The position numbers and the translations under genes are program-made. From Schistocerca nitens (Eukaryota > Arthropoda > Insecta > Orthoptera > Acrididae), in contig NC_064619.1 of NCBI RefSeq assembly GCF_023898315.1, forward strand, positions 345,350,650 to 345,414,649: a DNA stretch of 64,000 nt. The letters are read 5' to 3'. Below, piece after piece: positions 22,727-32,924 of this stretch. The notes under the pieces were generated by a model. That model saw nothing but the letters and a program-made list of their open reading frames with translations. It made no database searches and was not told where the DNA came from. How positions within the stretch are numbered: position 1 is the stretch's first letter; each line of letters begins with the position of its first letter.

Positions 22727-24148
22727 CACTCCTGGAAATTGAAATAAGAACACCGTGAATTCATTGTCCCAGGAAGGGGAAACTTTATTGACACATTCCT
22801 GGGGTCAGATACATCACATGATCACACTGACAGAACCACAGGCACATAGACACAGGCAACAGAGCATGCACAATGTCGGCACTAGTACAGTGTATATCCA
22901 CCTTTCGCAGCAATGCAGGCTGCTATTCTCCCATGGAGACGATCGTAGAGATGCTGGATGTAGTCCTGTGGAACGGCTTGCCATGCCATTTCCACCTGGC
23001 GCCTCAGTTGGACCAGCGTTCGTGCTGGACGTGCAGACCGCGTGAGACGACGCTTCATCCAGTCCCAAACATGCTCAATGGGGGACAGATCCGGAGATCT
23101 TGCTGGCCAGGGTAGTTGACTTACACCTTCTAGAGCACGTTGGGTGGCACAGGATACATGCGGACGTGCATTGTCCTGTTGGAACAGCAAGTTCCCTTGC
23201 CGGTCTAGGAATGGTAGAACGATGGGTTCGATGACGGTTTGGATGTACCGTGCACTATTCAGTGTCCCCTCGACGATCACCAGTGGTGTACGGCCAGTGT
23301 AGGAGATCGCTCCCCACACCATGATGCCGGGTGTTGGCCCTGTGTGCCTCGGTCGTATGCAGTCCTGATTGTGGCGCTCACCTGCACGGCGCCAAACACG
23401 CATACGACCATCATTGGCACCAAGGCAGAAGCAACTCTCATCGCTGAAGACGACACGTCTCCATTCGTCCCTCCACTCACGCCTGTCGCGACACCACTGG
23501 AGGCGGGCTGCACGATGTTGGGGCGTGAGCGGAAGACGGCCTAACGGTGTGCGGGACCGTAGCCCAGCTTCATGGAGACGGTTGCGAATGGTCCTCGCCG
23601 ATACCCCAGGAGCAACAGTGTCCCTAATTTCCTGGGAAGTGGCGGTGCGGTCCCCTACGGCACTGCGTAGGATCCTACGGTCTTGGCGTGCATCCGTGCG
23701 TCGCTGCGGTCCGGTCCCAGGTCGACGGGCACGTGCACCTTCCGCCGACCACTGGCGACAACATCGATGTACTGTGGGGACCTCACGCCCCACGTGTTGA
23801 GCAAACCGGCGGTACGTCCACCCGGCCTCCCGCATGCCCACTATACGCCCTCGCTCAAAGTCCGTCAACTGCACATACGGTTCACGTCCACGCTGTCGCG
23901 GCATGCTACCAGTGTTAAAGACTGCGATGGAGCTCCGTATGCCACGGCAAACTGGCTGACACTGACGGCGGCGGTGCACAAATGCTGCGCAGCTAGCGCC
24001 ATTCGACGGCCAACACCGCGGTTCCTGGTGTGTCCGCTGTGCCGTGCGTGTGATCATTGCTTGTACAGCCCTCTCGCAGTGTCCGGAGCAAGTATGGTGG
24101 GTCTGACACACCGGTGTCAATGTGTTCTTTTTTCCATTTCCAGGAGTG
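22727..24148 (-). mobile_element. Tc1-family transposon, apparently complete
   Basis: 1422 bp between TA dinucleotides (22725-22726 and 24149-24150). The ends begin CACTCCTGGAAATTGAAA and CACTCCTGGAAATGGAAA, about 28 bp with few mismatches. Looser subterminal similarity further in includes GATCACAC at both ends. It carries one uninterrupted transposase gene on the minus strand. Size, TIR, TA target and an open gene together make this the best candidate for a recently or currently mobile element in the window. Confidence 0.92.
22882..23904 (-). CDS. Tc1-type transposase, intact 340 codons
   Basis: DDE transposase expected to bind the element's inverted ends and cut and paste it at TA sites in the nucleus. 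I chose the Met at 23904 (MPRQRGREPY) because family similarity begins there; the frame stays open 72 codons further upstream but those look like leader sequence. Two helix-turn-helix regions lie at about residues 14-52 and 75-112, separated by a basic RRPGTGPQRRT linker (GRPR-like). The catalytic residues are Asp155 (VVFSDESCF), Asp244 (FQQDNARPH) and Glu277 (SPDLSPIEHVWD). The last two are 32 residues apart rather than the usual 34. The protein ends in KGGYTLY, a normal Tc1 C-terminus. There is no stop or frameshift and the usual length is about 340. Confidence 0.92.
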   Translation of the reverse strand: MPRQRGREPYVQLTDFERGRIVGMREAGWTYRRFAQHVGREVPTVHRCCRQWSAEGARARRPGTGPQRRTDARQDRRILRSAVGDRTATSQEIRDTVAPGVSARTIRNRLHEAGLRSRTPLGRLPLTPQHRAARLQWCRDRREWRDEWRRVVFSDESCFCLGANDGRMRVWRRAGERHNQDCIRPRHTGPTPGIMVWGAISYTGRTPLVIVEGTLNSARYIQTVIEPIVLPFLDRQGNLLFQQDNARPHVSCATQRALEGVSQLPWPARSPDLSPIEHVWDWMKRRLTRSARPARTLVQLRRQVEMAWQAVPQDYIQHLYDRLHGRIAACIAAKGGYTLY

Positions 24149-24149
24149 T

Positions 24150-25270
24150 ATTACTTTTTGGGCAGCGGTCATGGCATGGTCTTCCATCTCCTAACTATGT
24201 TTCAAAAGAACCTTTAATTGTGCTGTACTTTCAACAGGTCTCACACATGGAACTAATGTTTGGTGAAAAATTGACATGGTAAAGTATTGGATCATTCAAG
24301 GGGTTTCATGGTCGTCCTCACTTAGTAAGTGGCAAAGTGGCATCGGGGAATGTGAACAGCTTCATCATCACTTACCAACACTGAGCATCAAATAAGTCTC
24401 GCACCTTACAATGTGGTGCTACTCAGGCTCGGACTGGAGGCACGCGAGCCTGCAGCGGCTGGCAACTGCACGCGTGCGCGCTCGACCGCTTTCTCCGGGC
24501 CGGTGGGCAGCGCTCCACTTTTCCCCGGACACGCAATTAATTGGCCGGCGCTGCGGACCAGCTGGCTAATCGCCGGCCAGATCCTCTCCTCCGGCCACTC
24601 AGCGCCGCCGGCTACGCGATGACCTTGCGGCGAACGGACCGCGCGTCACCCACTGGTCAAGCTGCGCCTTCGCCTGCCCGCATCTCTTGCTTACTCTACT
24701 AGGAGCGAGTGAGCTAGGGCGCAGCGTTTACGTCATTCTTCTCGAATCCACACACAACGCTTACTCATCTCAGACATGGCGAAGAACAATAGTTTTGATG
24801 ACAGAAGAAATAAATTACGGGAAAAAATTAATAAACCTGGAAAGACGACGTCGATTTTGATCCGATGACGGTATATGCTCCCTGGGAGGTGACAGATGTA
24901 CTGATAATGATTTCAACGTCGTCCGCCGACAGATAGCGTACTCGCATAGCTACCAGAGCACCATCTGTGTCTACCATTTAATACAGAATGCTCAAAGCCA
25001 GAAAGCTCGGTGTGGTGCAAACGTATGAAGCAAGCTGGCAACCAAGCCACAGAAACGCTTTGCAGCCAAATGAGCGAGTGTGAAAGGGGTCAAATCGAGG
25101 CCTACCGAGTGGCAGGATCGCTTTTTCGGAGAATTGTCTTGAATGAACTGTGACAGAAGCAGAAACAACAGGGGGCTGACGTACTAGAATATGCACTGAT
25201 ACCATGAAATGGTGCATTGGTAATGACTAGGCACTAGCCGAAGTCTATATGTGCCGAATAAAAGCAGTAA
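24150..25270. promoter_or_regulatory. Intergenic, with a GC-rich island at 24420-24680
   Basis: The island is strongly GC- and CpG-rich. It contains CACGCAATTAATTGGCCGG (about 24530-24548) and GCTGGCTAATCGCCGG (about 24561-24576), both homeodomain-type cores in G/C-rich context. I see no ORF or repeat. The rest of the interval is featureless. Regulatory function is inference only. Confidence 0.3.
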
Positions 25271-25271
25271 G

Positions 25272-25684
25272 AAAAAAAATGTTCAAATGTGTGTAAATTC
25301 CTAAAGGACCAAACTGCTGAGGTCACCGGTCCCTAGACTTACACCATACTTAAACTAACTTATGCTAAGCACAACACGCACACCCATGCCCGAGACAGCA
25401 CTCGAACCTTCGGCGGAAGTGGCCTCACAGTCCGTGACATGACGCCTCAAGCCGTCTGGATGGCCGAGCGGTTCTAGGCGCTACAGTCTGGAACCGCGCG
25501 ATCGCTACAGTCGCAGGTTCGAATCCTGCTTCGCGCATGGATGTGTGTGATGTCCTTAGGTTAGTTAGGTTTAAGTAGTTCTAAGTTCTAGGGGACTTAT
25601 GACCTCAGCAGTTGAGTCCCATAGTGCTCAGAGCCATTTGAACTATTTTTTTGACGCCTCAAACAGAGCGGCCACTCCTCGCGA
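25272..25684 (-). mobile_element. SINE group B, split by a younger SINE
   Basis: Minus-strand group B copy. The plus strand shows ATGTTCAAATGTGTGTAAAT, ACCAAACTGCTGAGGTCA and, after the interruption, GAGCGGCCACTCCTCGCG. It is interrupted at 25451-25652 by a group A SINE. Confidence 0.9.
25451..25652 (+). mobile_element. SINE group A nested in SINE group B
   Basis: Full-length group A copy with A box TGGCCGAGCGG and B box GGTTCGAATCC. The 10 bp duplication GACGCCTCAA (25441-25450 and 25653-25662) is perfect and consists of group B sequence, so this insertion is the younger of the two. Confidence 0.95.
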
Positions 25685-25859
25685 CCTGCAAGAAAAGGAC
25701 AATTGGTTGCTCTGTTATACCACTTTGAAAGTCATATCACAGTCGTTGAGTGCACCCACGTTGCTAATGGAAGGTAACTTCAATTGTCACCGAAGTTGGA
25801 CTTCCTACGTCAGCTGTTCAAGGAGGCTGGTATCAGTGATCATGTGAACATTCTCACAA

Positions 25860-26055
25860 AATGGTTGAAATGGCTCTAAGCTCTTTGGGACCTAACATCT
25901 GAGTCATCAGTGCCCTAGAATGAGAACTACCTGAACCTAACTAACCTAAGGACATCACACACATCCATGCCCGAGGCAGGATTCGAAACGGCGACCGTAG
26001 CAGCCACGTGCTTCCGGACTGAAGCGCCTAGAACCGCTCGCCCACACCGGCCGGC
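25860..26055 (-). mobile_element. SINE group A, diverged
   Basis: Minus-strand group A copy with several substitutions, for example in the B box region (GGATTCGAAACGG). It abuts the mariner transposase remnant on its right. No clear target-site duplication. Confidence 0.9.
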
Positions 26056-26085
26056 TGAGCTCATGATCAGCAGTAACATTCTGAA

Positions 26086-26660
26086 TTGGCTCTGCTGTTT
26101 CTGGCACGGATCGAAATTGATGATACGCAGCTGGCCATTATTCTGTGGAGTGTCGAGGTATGTTTCACACTACAAATTGCAGTGAATACCCAGAACTGCC
26201 GATTTTGGGGTACTGTTAGACCGCGTGTTGTTCACGAAGAGTCACTGCACTCGCCATACGTCACTGTGTTGTGTGGATTCACAAGCAGCTTTGTTCTCAG
26301 TCCACTCTACTATGAAGAGAATACACCATGCGGGCTCGTCAGGTGTACCGTGACGTCTGCTCGTTATCGAGACCTCCTTGTACAGCGTGTCAGATCTGCG
26401 TTAGAAGAGCGCAACTGTGTATAAACCATTGTTTACAGGCAAGGTGGGACAACACCTCGCCCGTGTAAGATTCCCTTAATGCAACCTTCCACGAACGTGT
26501 TGTCTCCAGGGGTTCTCCAGATGCAAGGCCTGCAAGATCTCCCGATCTGAATCCATGTGACATTTGCTCTTCGGGTAACTGAAAGAACACATTTACCAGG
26601 AACACCTATCTCTACCTGATCTGAAGGCGATGTTCATATTCCACCGGAACTGCTGTGAGC
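26086..26660 (+). pseudogene. Mariner-superfamily transposase with lost catalytic Asp
   Basis: The open frame 26086-26424 reads LARIEIDDTQLAIILWSVEV, where the family has a W(S/T)DE block: the first catalytic Asp is Val here. It continues with VNTQNCRFWGTVRPRVVHEE and HSPYVTVLCGFTSSFVLSP, which mark a family with long spacing between the catalytic residues. After a stop at 26422 the sequence decays, but traces of the ...ARSPDLNPCDF block (TGCAAGATCTCCCGATCTG) and the C-terminal PPELL.AIVDHVF remain up to about 26690. Confidence 0.8.
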
Positions 26661-26691
26661 AATTGTTGATCACGTCTTTGTCACTCAAAGT

Positions 26692-26785
26692 GAACAAACT
26701 GTGTAAGCGGCGGTTAATAATAAAATCCGGGGCACGTATTGAACAAATTGTGTGAGCAGCGGTTAATAATAAAATCAGGATTATA
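26692..26785 (+). repeat. Imperfect tandem duplication in the mariner tail
   Basis: GAACAAACTGTGTAAGCGG (26692 on) and GAACAAATTGTGTGAGCAG (26741 on) each continue into CGGTTAATAATAAAATC. The unit is about 49 bp and the second copy is partial. Each copy has an AATAAA polyadenylation-type signal. Confidence 0.85.
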
Positions 26786-27318
26786 TCTTTCTCACGTATT
26801 TGACCTCGTCTGTCTACGTCCCGTCTCTAAGCCATTACATATGGAAACATTTCCTTAAGTCTTTATTGCATTCACAGCACCAGATTTACACCTGGTGTCC
26901 AGAAATGGAACAAATTTTTTCCAGCGTTAATCAGTTCTGCATTAACGCCATGTTTCGCTACCACACGATAATTACAGCCCACGCTCGATATTTCTGAGTA
27001 GGTGCAATTTAATTCTAAGCATCCGGTAGTTTTGATCCTACTCTTACAGCAGAACCTCATTTCACGATCGTAGGAATGCCTGGAGACGACTCTTTTGCAT
27101 AACGTCTCCAGACAGATAAGTCCTTCATGTTCCTCGCAACTTCTCCACTGTTGTAATAGTCTACCTCACTCATGATATCTCCCATTAGTGCGGAATGCTG
27201 TATTTAGGTTTCTGTTTAAAATCACGCGAAAGACTTTAGTTTTGTGTATGCGGGAGTAGTTAATAAGCTATCAATCACACCTAGGGAAAAACTTCTTAAA
27301 CGATATCTCTCATTTAGG

Positions 27319-27569
27319 TTGGCTGGTTGGTTGATTTTTTTTGGGGGGGAGGGGGGGGACCGAACAGAGGGCATCGGTTCCATCGAATTAGGCAGAGATG
27401 AGGAAGGAAGTCGGCCGTGCCCTTTCAAAGGAACCATTCTGACATTTGCCTGAAGCGATTTAGGGAAATCACGGAAAACCTAAATCACTATGGACGGATG
27501 CCAGTTTCAACCGTCGTCCTCCCGAATGCGAATCCAGTGTGCTAGCCACCGCGCCTCGCCGCTCGGTCC
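27319..27569 (-). mobile_element. SINE group G, full length with target-site duplication
   Basis: Minus-strand copy. The plus strand shows a G-run tail at about 27340-27358, GGAAGTCGGCCGTGCCCTTT, CGGAAAACCTAAATCA and the complement of the tRNA-like head (CCACCGCGCCTCGCCGCTCGG). CATTTAGG at 27311-27318 and 27570-27577 is an 8 bp duplication. Confidence 0.88.
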
Positions 27570-27577
27570 CATTTAGG

Positions 27578-28245
27578 GAAATAAGTAACTTATCTGCAAA
27601 CTCTCTTCTTTTATTTCTTTCTTCTCCGCTTCACCCTTCCAGTTATAAATGCATTAAAAAATGTGGTTCTAAAAGAAATTATACTACTATCAGTTTCTGG
27701 GATTAGCGAGGAGACATTTACATGCTCTTCATTTGTTTACGATTTCTATAACTTTTCAAGAAGAAATAAGGTATTGGTAAAAGGAAAATATATTAAACAT
27801 GAGAAGAAAAATTTTGAAATACAGCTCGCGGACTTCATGAAACTTTGGCTTGATATAACGTGCTCCAACACAGACATTGCTAAATAAATACGATAATACA
27901 GATTCAGCTGTGGTCATTAACCAATCTGGTTATTTTCTCTGTTAGCTGATATACTGGAGATTCGTAAGATACCGGCTCACAGATATCTGGATCAGGTGGA
28001 CATTTCGAAAAGGAGCACGCCCGAACTGTGGAAGGCGATGTGTCACTGCATACCAGTTTAGTTAAGAACATAATTCAGTCTACCATTTAGAGCCTCCAAC
28101 AGGCTAATTTCTCGTAACGGTGACGTGATTCGTGTTCCAGTATCGCGTGGTATGACATTTTGTGACTGCCCTCTTTGAGGGTTTCTGATACAGAATGTTT
28201 ACGTTACCAAACCTTTACCAGTTTGCGAGCTATAGCTCGATATTC
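27578..28245. other. AT-rich, no recognisable feature
   Basis: A 74-codon ORF at 27663-27887 has no domain that I recognise. Confidence 0.35.
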
Positions 28246-28246
28246 G

Positions 28247-28412
28247 AACCGAGCGAGTTGACACAGCAGATTACTAGAATGGACTCGCATTCTAAAGGAC
28301 GACGGTTAAGATCCTCAGCCCGTCACTCAGATTTAGGTTTCAAGCAAATGCCGGGATGGTTCCTCTCAAAAGGGCACGAGCGATTTCGTTTCCCATCCGA
28401 CTTTTCCTCCGT
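28247..28412 (+). mobile_element. SINE group G, diverged and shortened
   Basis: GGACTCGCATTCTAAAGGAC, ATGCCGGGATGGTTCCTCTC and AAAGGGCACGAGCGATTTCG follow the group G order. The head GAGCGAGTTGACACAGCAG is poorly preserved. Confidence 0.7.
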
Positions 28413-28746
28413 CTATAGTTAATAACCTCGCAATGGATGGGTCGTTAAGCTCTCCCTTCCTTTTTTGCGTGATTCGACAGATCATGTCCGAAAATTCGCA
28501 GATGAAAAATTTACCAAAAGTCAAAGAGTGTACCAACAAAGTCACATGGGACATATCATCAACATTTATAATATTTCACAGCAGTAATAAAGACGGCGGT
28601 TTACAGTTAAGTCTAGAGTATTTCGATAAATTCTTAGATTATTACGAAATTGGAAAGACTGGGGGAGGGGGTAGGTTCGAAGTCATTCCATGTAACCCAA
28701 GCAAGTATGTGGTCAGACAGGAAAAGGAGCAATGGAGGGAGTAAAC

Positions 28747-28944
28747 GCCGGCCGCTGTGGCCGAGCGGTTCTAGGCGCTTCAGTCCGGAACGGCGCTGCT
28801 GCTGAGGTCGCAGGTTCGAATCCTGCCTCGGGCATGTATGTGTGTGATGTCCTTAGATTAGTTAGGTTCAAGTAGTTCTAAATCTAGGGGACTGATGATC
28901 TTAGATGTTAAGTCCCATAGTGCTTAGAGCCGTTTGAACCATTT
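28747..28944 (+). mobile_element. SINE group A, full length with target-site duplication
   Basis: Complete group A copy. The 12 bp duplication GAGGGAGTAAAC at 28735-28746 and 28945-28956 is perfect. Confidence 0.95.
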
Positions 28945-28956
28945 GAGGGAGTAAAC

Positions 28957-29925
28957 ACTGCATGAAGTAGCGCGAAAGATGTGTTGCGCGGAGAAATGTC
29001 ACCTATACCGTACGATTGACAGACAGTGGCTATCAAAATGTAAAGCAAAAAAGTAAACGGACAGCAGGACTGGTTGTGTGACGTAATTGTAAACTATGAC
29101 CTCAAAGCCGTCACATGCCGATGCGGTGTCTACTAAGACTAGTTTTTACTGCAGTCTCATGGTTACTTGGCCAAATGTTTCTCCAATCTCTCTCTCGCAG
29201 AAGTAAATCTTTTTAAGACGCAGTGAAATTGTAAAGTTCCTTCCGTGTTATTGTAGTAAGTGCTATGGTAATACTCATCGACCTTTAGAACAGATCTCTG
29301 ATGCAGTACGACGGTAATTATTATGAGACAACAGGCGTTCATTAGCAATCGGGATCTCTTAAGTCTGCTACTGGTTCATCTGCATTTTAATTTAACAATC
29401 GAGATCACAATTTCTAAACAATGTATCTATTATCTACCGTACTACAAAGGTTCTTTTTTTTTCTAGTGTGAAATGAAGGAAAAGATTTTTTGTAGTTAAC
29501 ATCAATAAGCAAATAAAAAAATAATTTAACTAGGTTAAAAAATGAAGTATCGGTACTCATCTGGAAAGCTGAAAGTGAATCAGCTACTTGTTGACAGTAT
29601 ACTACAAAGTTTCACCACAATGCGACTCTCAGTGGTCATTAAACTATTTTATTGTACTGTAGGTAAAAAGAGATGTGAATCTTTCGCTTCCCATGAGACT
29701 AAGTACATTGTGTTGCATTTTCTTAACATATATAGAATGGAGAATTTTTCAGTTTTCAGATTAGTAATATGCGCGTACAAAATCGAGAACAGAAAGAAGT
29801 TTTATAACAAATTAAATGCTGCAAGAGAACTGTAAAAAACAATTTTTGCAATAGATGTTTATGGATCGCCCATGTAGTTTCGTTTGTACATCGGCTTGTC
29901 ATTACTGAAAAATGTTCCTTCTATC
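28957..29925. other. AT-rich, no recognisable feature
   Basis: Several ORFs under 100 codons (for example 29542-29835) without domain signatures. Confidence 0.4.
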
Positions 29926-29928
29926 ATT

Positions 29929-30343
29929 TCCACATCTACATCTACATCTACATCTACATGGTTACTCTGCAATTCACACGTATGTGCATAGCAGAGGGTT
30001 CATCGAACCATTTTCATACTACTTCTCTATCATTCCACTCTCTAATGGCGCGTGGGAATAAGGAACACCTAAATCTTTCCGTTCGAGGTCTGATTTCTCT
30101 TGTTTTATTATGATGATCATTTCCCCCTACGTAGGTGGGTGTCAACAAAATATTTTCGCATTCGGAACAGAAAGCTGGCGATTGAAATATCGTAAACAGA
30201 TCTCGCCGCAAAGAAAACCGCCTTTGTTTCATTGACTGACACCCCAACTCGCGTATCATATCAGTACCACTCTCACTCCTATTGAGCGATAACACGAAAC
30301 GGACTGCCCTTCATTCCACTTTTTCGATGTCATTTACGTGAGT
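29929..30343 (-). mobile_element. 5'-truncated CR1/Jockey-like retrotransposon tail
   Basis: The minus strand ends in a (CATCTA)n simple tail (plus strand 29929-29957). The ORF 30014-30295 matches the C-terminus of these retrotransposon proteins (FSLRRDLFTIFQSP, TYVGGNDHHNKTREIRPRT, CSLFPRAIREWNDRE). Truncation upstream is typical of target-primed reverse transcription. Confidence 0.8.
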
Positions 30344-30868
30344 TGATATTTGATTGCCAACAGTATTCATTTACAAATATAGCTAAAAAGATGATGGTAT
30401 TGAACGAGGTAGCGCAATGATAAGAGGTTGACTTCGATGCTGTGGGAGTAAAACTTAAGAGGAAGAGGGAAGGTTGAAGTTTAACTTCCTGTCATCGAGG
30501 TCACTATCGATGTGATTCAGGTCAAACAATGGGTTGTATTTCTAAAATGTCCTCCTCGATTCCCAGAGATTTCATCAGACAGTCTCAACGAAAGTCAGTA
30601 GGATTTCTAAAACAAAGACCCTCTCTTTTCTTTTTCAGTTTTGTCTCACAGACAAATTGAACTAGCATCACCAGTGAAGTCCTCATCCATTAACCTATTC
30701 CTCTCCCTCTATTGTTATAAGACTGTTTCTTTCTCAAATTGTCCGTAACCTATGTAAAACGCAAAAGAATGAGTCAGACTGAATCAGAATAATTTAATCC
30801 CCAACAGAAAATGAAATATGAATCACTACCTGGGACTGCCAGTATTTAACTGTTTAGATTACAATTTC
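30344..30868. other. No confident feature
   Basis: A stretch at about 30405-30520 weakly resembles pieces of SINE group G (GAGGTAGCGCAATGATAAG, GTTTAACTTCCTGTCATCG) but is too diverged to call. Confidence 0.3.
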
Positions 30869-30880
30869 CTTTGTTGAATT

Positions 30881-31080
30881 CAAAAATCAAATGTGTGTGA
30901 AATCTTATGGGACTTAACTGCTAAGGTCATCAGTGCCTAAGCTTACACACTACTTAACCTAAATTATCTTAAGGACAAACACACACACCCATGCCCAAGG
31001 GAGGACTCGAACCTCTGCTGGGACGAGCCACACAGTCAATGACTGCAGCGCCCTTAGACCGCTCGGCTAATCCAGCGCGG
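30881..31080 (-). mobile_element. SINE group C, full length with target-site duplication
   Basis: Minus-strand copy. The head complement GACCGCTCGGCTAATCCAGC and the B-box complement GGACTCGAACCTC are clear. The tail shares CAGTTAAGTCCCATAAGA with group B/C. The 12 bp duplication CTTTGTTGAATT (30869-30880, 31081-31092) is perfect. Confidence 0.95.
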
Positions 31081-31516
31081 CTTTGTTGAATTACATGTAC
31101 GTCTAAATGAGAAGCCACTATGAAAGCACATTGCACTTGTGTGTGGACGAGGAGATGCGCTCTAGGGTAATAAATTCAGGAGAGAAACACCCCTCAGTGC
31201 CATTCACAGAAGTGCAACCCACACACAAGCGAAGGACCACGCCAGACAGTCGGGCCGACAATGGTTTGAAAGAAAACAACTTTGACACCAGACGCCCAAA
31301 GTCACACAATACAGGTGTCCAGGCTGAGCACGGGCAAAAGAGCCCGTTTTTAGTGATCTGGTCAGGTGATGTGAGCCATTTTTGCAAAGCTCTGAACAAC
31401 TGCTATTGTGGTGAGAATTCGCCGAAAACCACGGGCTTTTAAGATACCATCTTGGAAAATGGAATGGAAACAGCAAATCTAGCGCTCCTTTGAAGATAGT
31501 GAGCGTTGTGTACATA

Positions 31517-32924
31517 CACTGCTGGCCACCGTAAATGCAACACCAAGAAAGACAAGAGGTAGCACAACAAGATTTATTTTGTAGATAACATGTCGACCAA
31601 GTATCAAATGATTACGTTTACAGACGTCTGTGACATGTGGTTCCTGCCAGAATCAGTAGCCAGAGTAGCCGCCATTGTTGGAGATCACCGCTGCCACACG
31701 TCTCGGCATTGAGTCAAAGAGACGTTGGATGTGTTCCTGGGGTACAGCAGCCCAAGCAGCTTCCACACGTTGCCAAAGATCATCTGGTGTGGCAGCTGGG
31801 GATGTAATCTGGGTCACTCGTTGAGCAACCATGGGCCACATGTTTTCTATCGGCGAAAGACCCAGAGAGCGAGCCGGCCAGGGAAGCAATTCAATCTGGT
31901 TATTGACGAAGAACCTTTGGACAATGCGTGCCACGTGTGGTCGCGCATTATCCTGTTGAAATATGGCTGTGGCCGAGCCCTGAAGGTAAGGAAGGACAAC
32001 TGGCTCCAGCACCTCGGATATGTAGTGCCGGCTATTTAAAGTACCGGCAATGCGTACTAGAGGCGTGCGAGAGTAATATCCAATACCGCCCCATACCATG
32101 ATACCCGGTGGAAGACCAGTGTGGCGGTGCATAATGCAGCTGCCCAGCATCCTCTCTCCACGGTGTCTCCACACTCGAATCTGACCATCGTGGTGCTGCA
32201 GACACAAGCGTGCCTCGTCAGTAAAGACAACGTCATTCCATTCTGCCGTCCACATCCGTCTGTCATCACACTATTGGCGACGGAGACGTCTATGGTTCTG
32301 CGTCAATGGTAGACGAAGCAATGGACGTCTTGCGGACAGACCACTCTGCTGTAAACGGCGTCGAATGGTACGCGCAGACACTGGATGATGCGTTACAGAC
32401 GCAATGTGCTGTGCTATGGTTCGGGATGTCACAGAGCGATCCGTCACTGCCATGCGCACAATTTGCCTATCATCACGTGCAGTGGTGCACCGAGGTGAAT
32501 GCGATCGACCACGTCGGTCCGTCGTACCCTCCTGCATCCAACGGTCACATATCCGCATTACAGTTGTTTGGTTTCGTCCAACACGACTAGCGATTTCTCT
32601 GTATGATAATCCACAATCTCGGTAAGCCACTATCCTTCCTCTGTCGAACTCGGATACTTGGTCAAAAGATGTTCGCTGTTGTCTACGAGGCATAACTGAT
32701 CGTCTTGTGAAACAACCACAAGGTAAACACACGTGCCGAACGTACACTCGTCGAAATCGCCAAGCCTTAAATGGCGCTATGAGGTGGCGCCACAGGCTCG
32801 CGTGATGTGCGTCTGCGCTGAAATTCTAATCAGTTGCATATCTCATCGCTGCAAACCCATGGCGTAAATTTCACTTGATTCGGATGCTTCCTTCAGGGTG
32901 TTGCATTTACGGTGGCCAGCAGTG
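31517..32924 (-). mobile_element. Tc1-family transposon, nearly intact
   Basis: 1408 bp between TA dinucleotides (31515-31516, 32925-32926). The two ends are perfect inverted repeats for about 28 bp (CACTGCTGGCCACCGTAAAT...). This is a different Tc1 lineage from the one at 22.7 kb. Perfect TIRs and a single disabling stop suggest recent mobility. Confidence 0.92.
31653..32693 (-). pseudogene. Tc1 transposase with one in-frame stop
   Basis: Reading from Met at 32693 (MPRRQQRTSF), the frame is continuous for 346 codons except for TAG at 32271-32273 (codon 141). The residue there is Trp in the sister sequence, where RLQWCRDRREW is present, so one G-to-A change explains the loss. The N-terminal 140 codons hold both HTH regions (RGRIVAYRDCGLSYREIASR; VSARTIRRRL). 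The C-terminal part has the first Asp (VVFTDEARL), the second (FQQDNARPHVA) and Glu (LSPIENMW), with 34 residues between the last two. The usual SPDLSPIE block reads SLGLSPIE here. Confidence 0.92.

Larger units (their letters stand above)
26056..27026 (+). mobile_element. Mariner-superfamily element, 5' part missing
   Basis: The right end GAGTAGGTGCAATTTAATTC...CATCCGG is followed by TA (27027-27028). It matches both ends of the small element at 47384-47816. Inside lie transposase remnants and a 3' untranslated part. The left TIR is absent and a SINE occupies that side. Confidence 0.75.

Noticed and set aside
23683..24282. 199-codon plus-strand ORF
   Set aside because: Antisense to the intact Tc1 transposase and its leader; GC-rich codons create the open frame.
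28433..28744. 103-codon plus-strand ORF ahead of a SINE
   Set aside because: No domain and ends at the SINE duplication; may be chance.
30405..30520. Possible SINE group G fragment
   Set aside because: Only scattered matches; boundaries cannot be set.
31107..31442. 111-codon plus-strand ORF beside the Tc1
   Set aside because: No recognised domain; overlaps other ORFs on the opposite strand.
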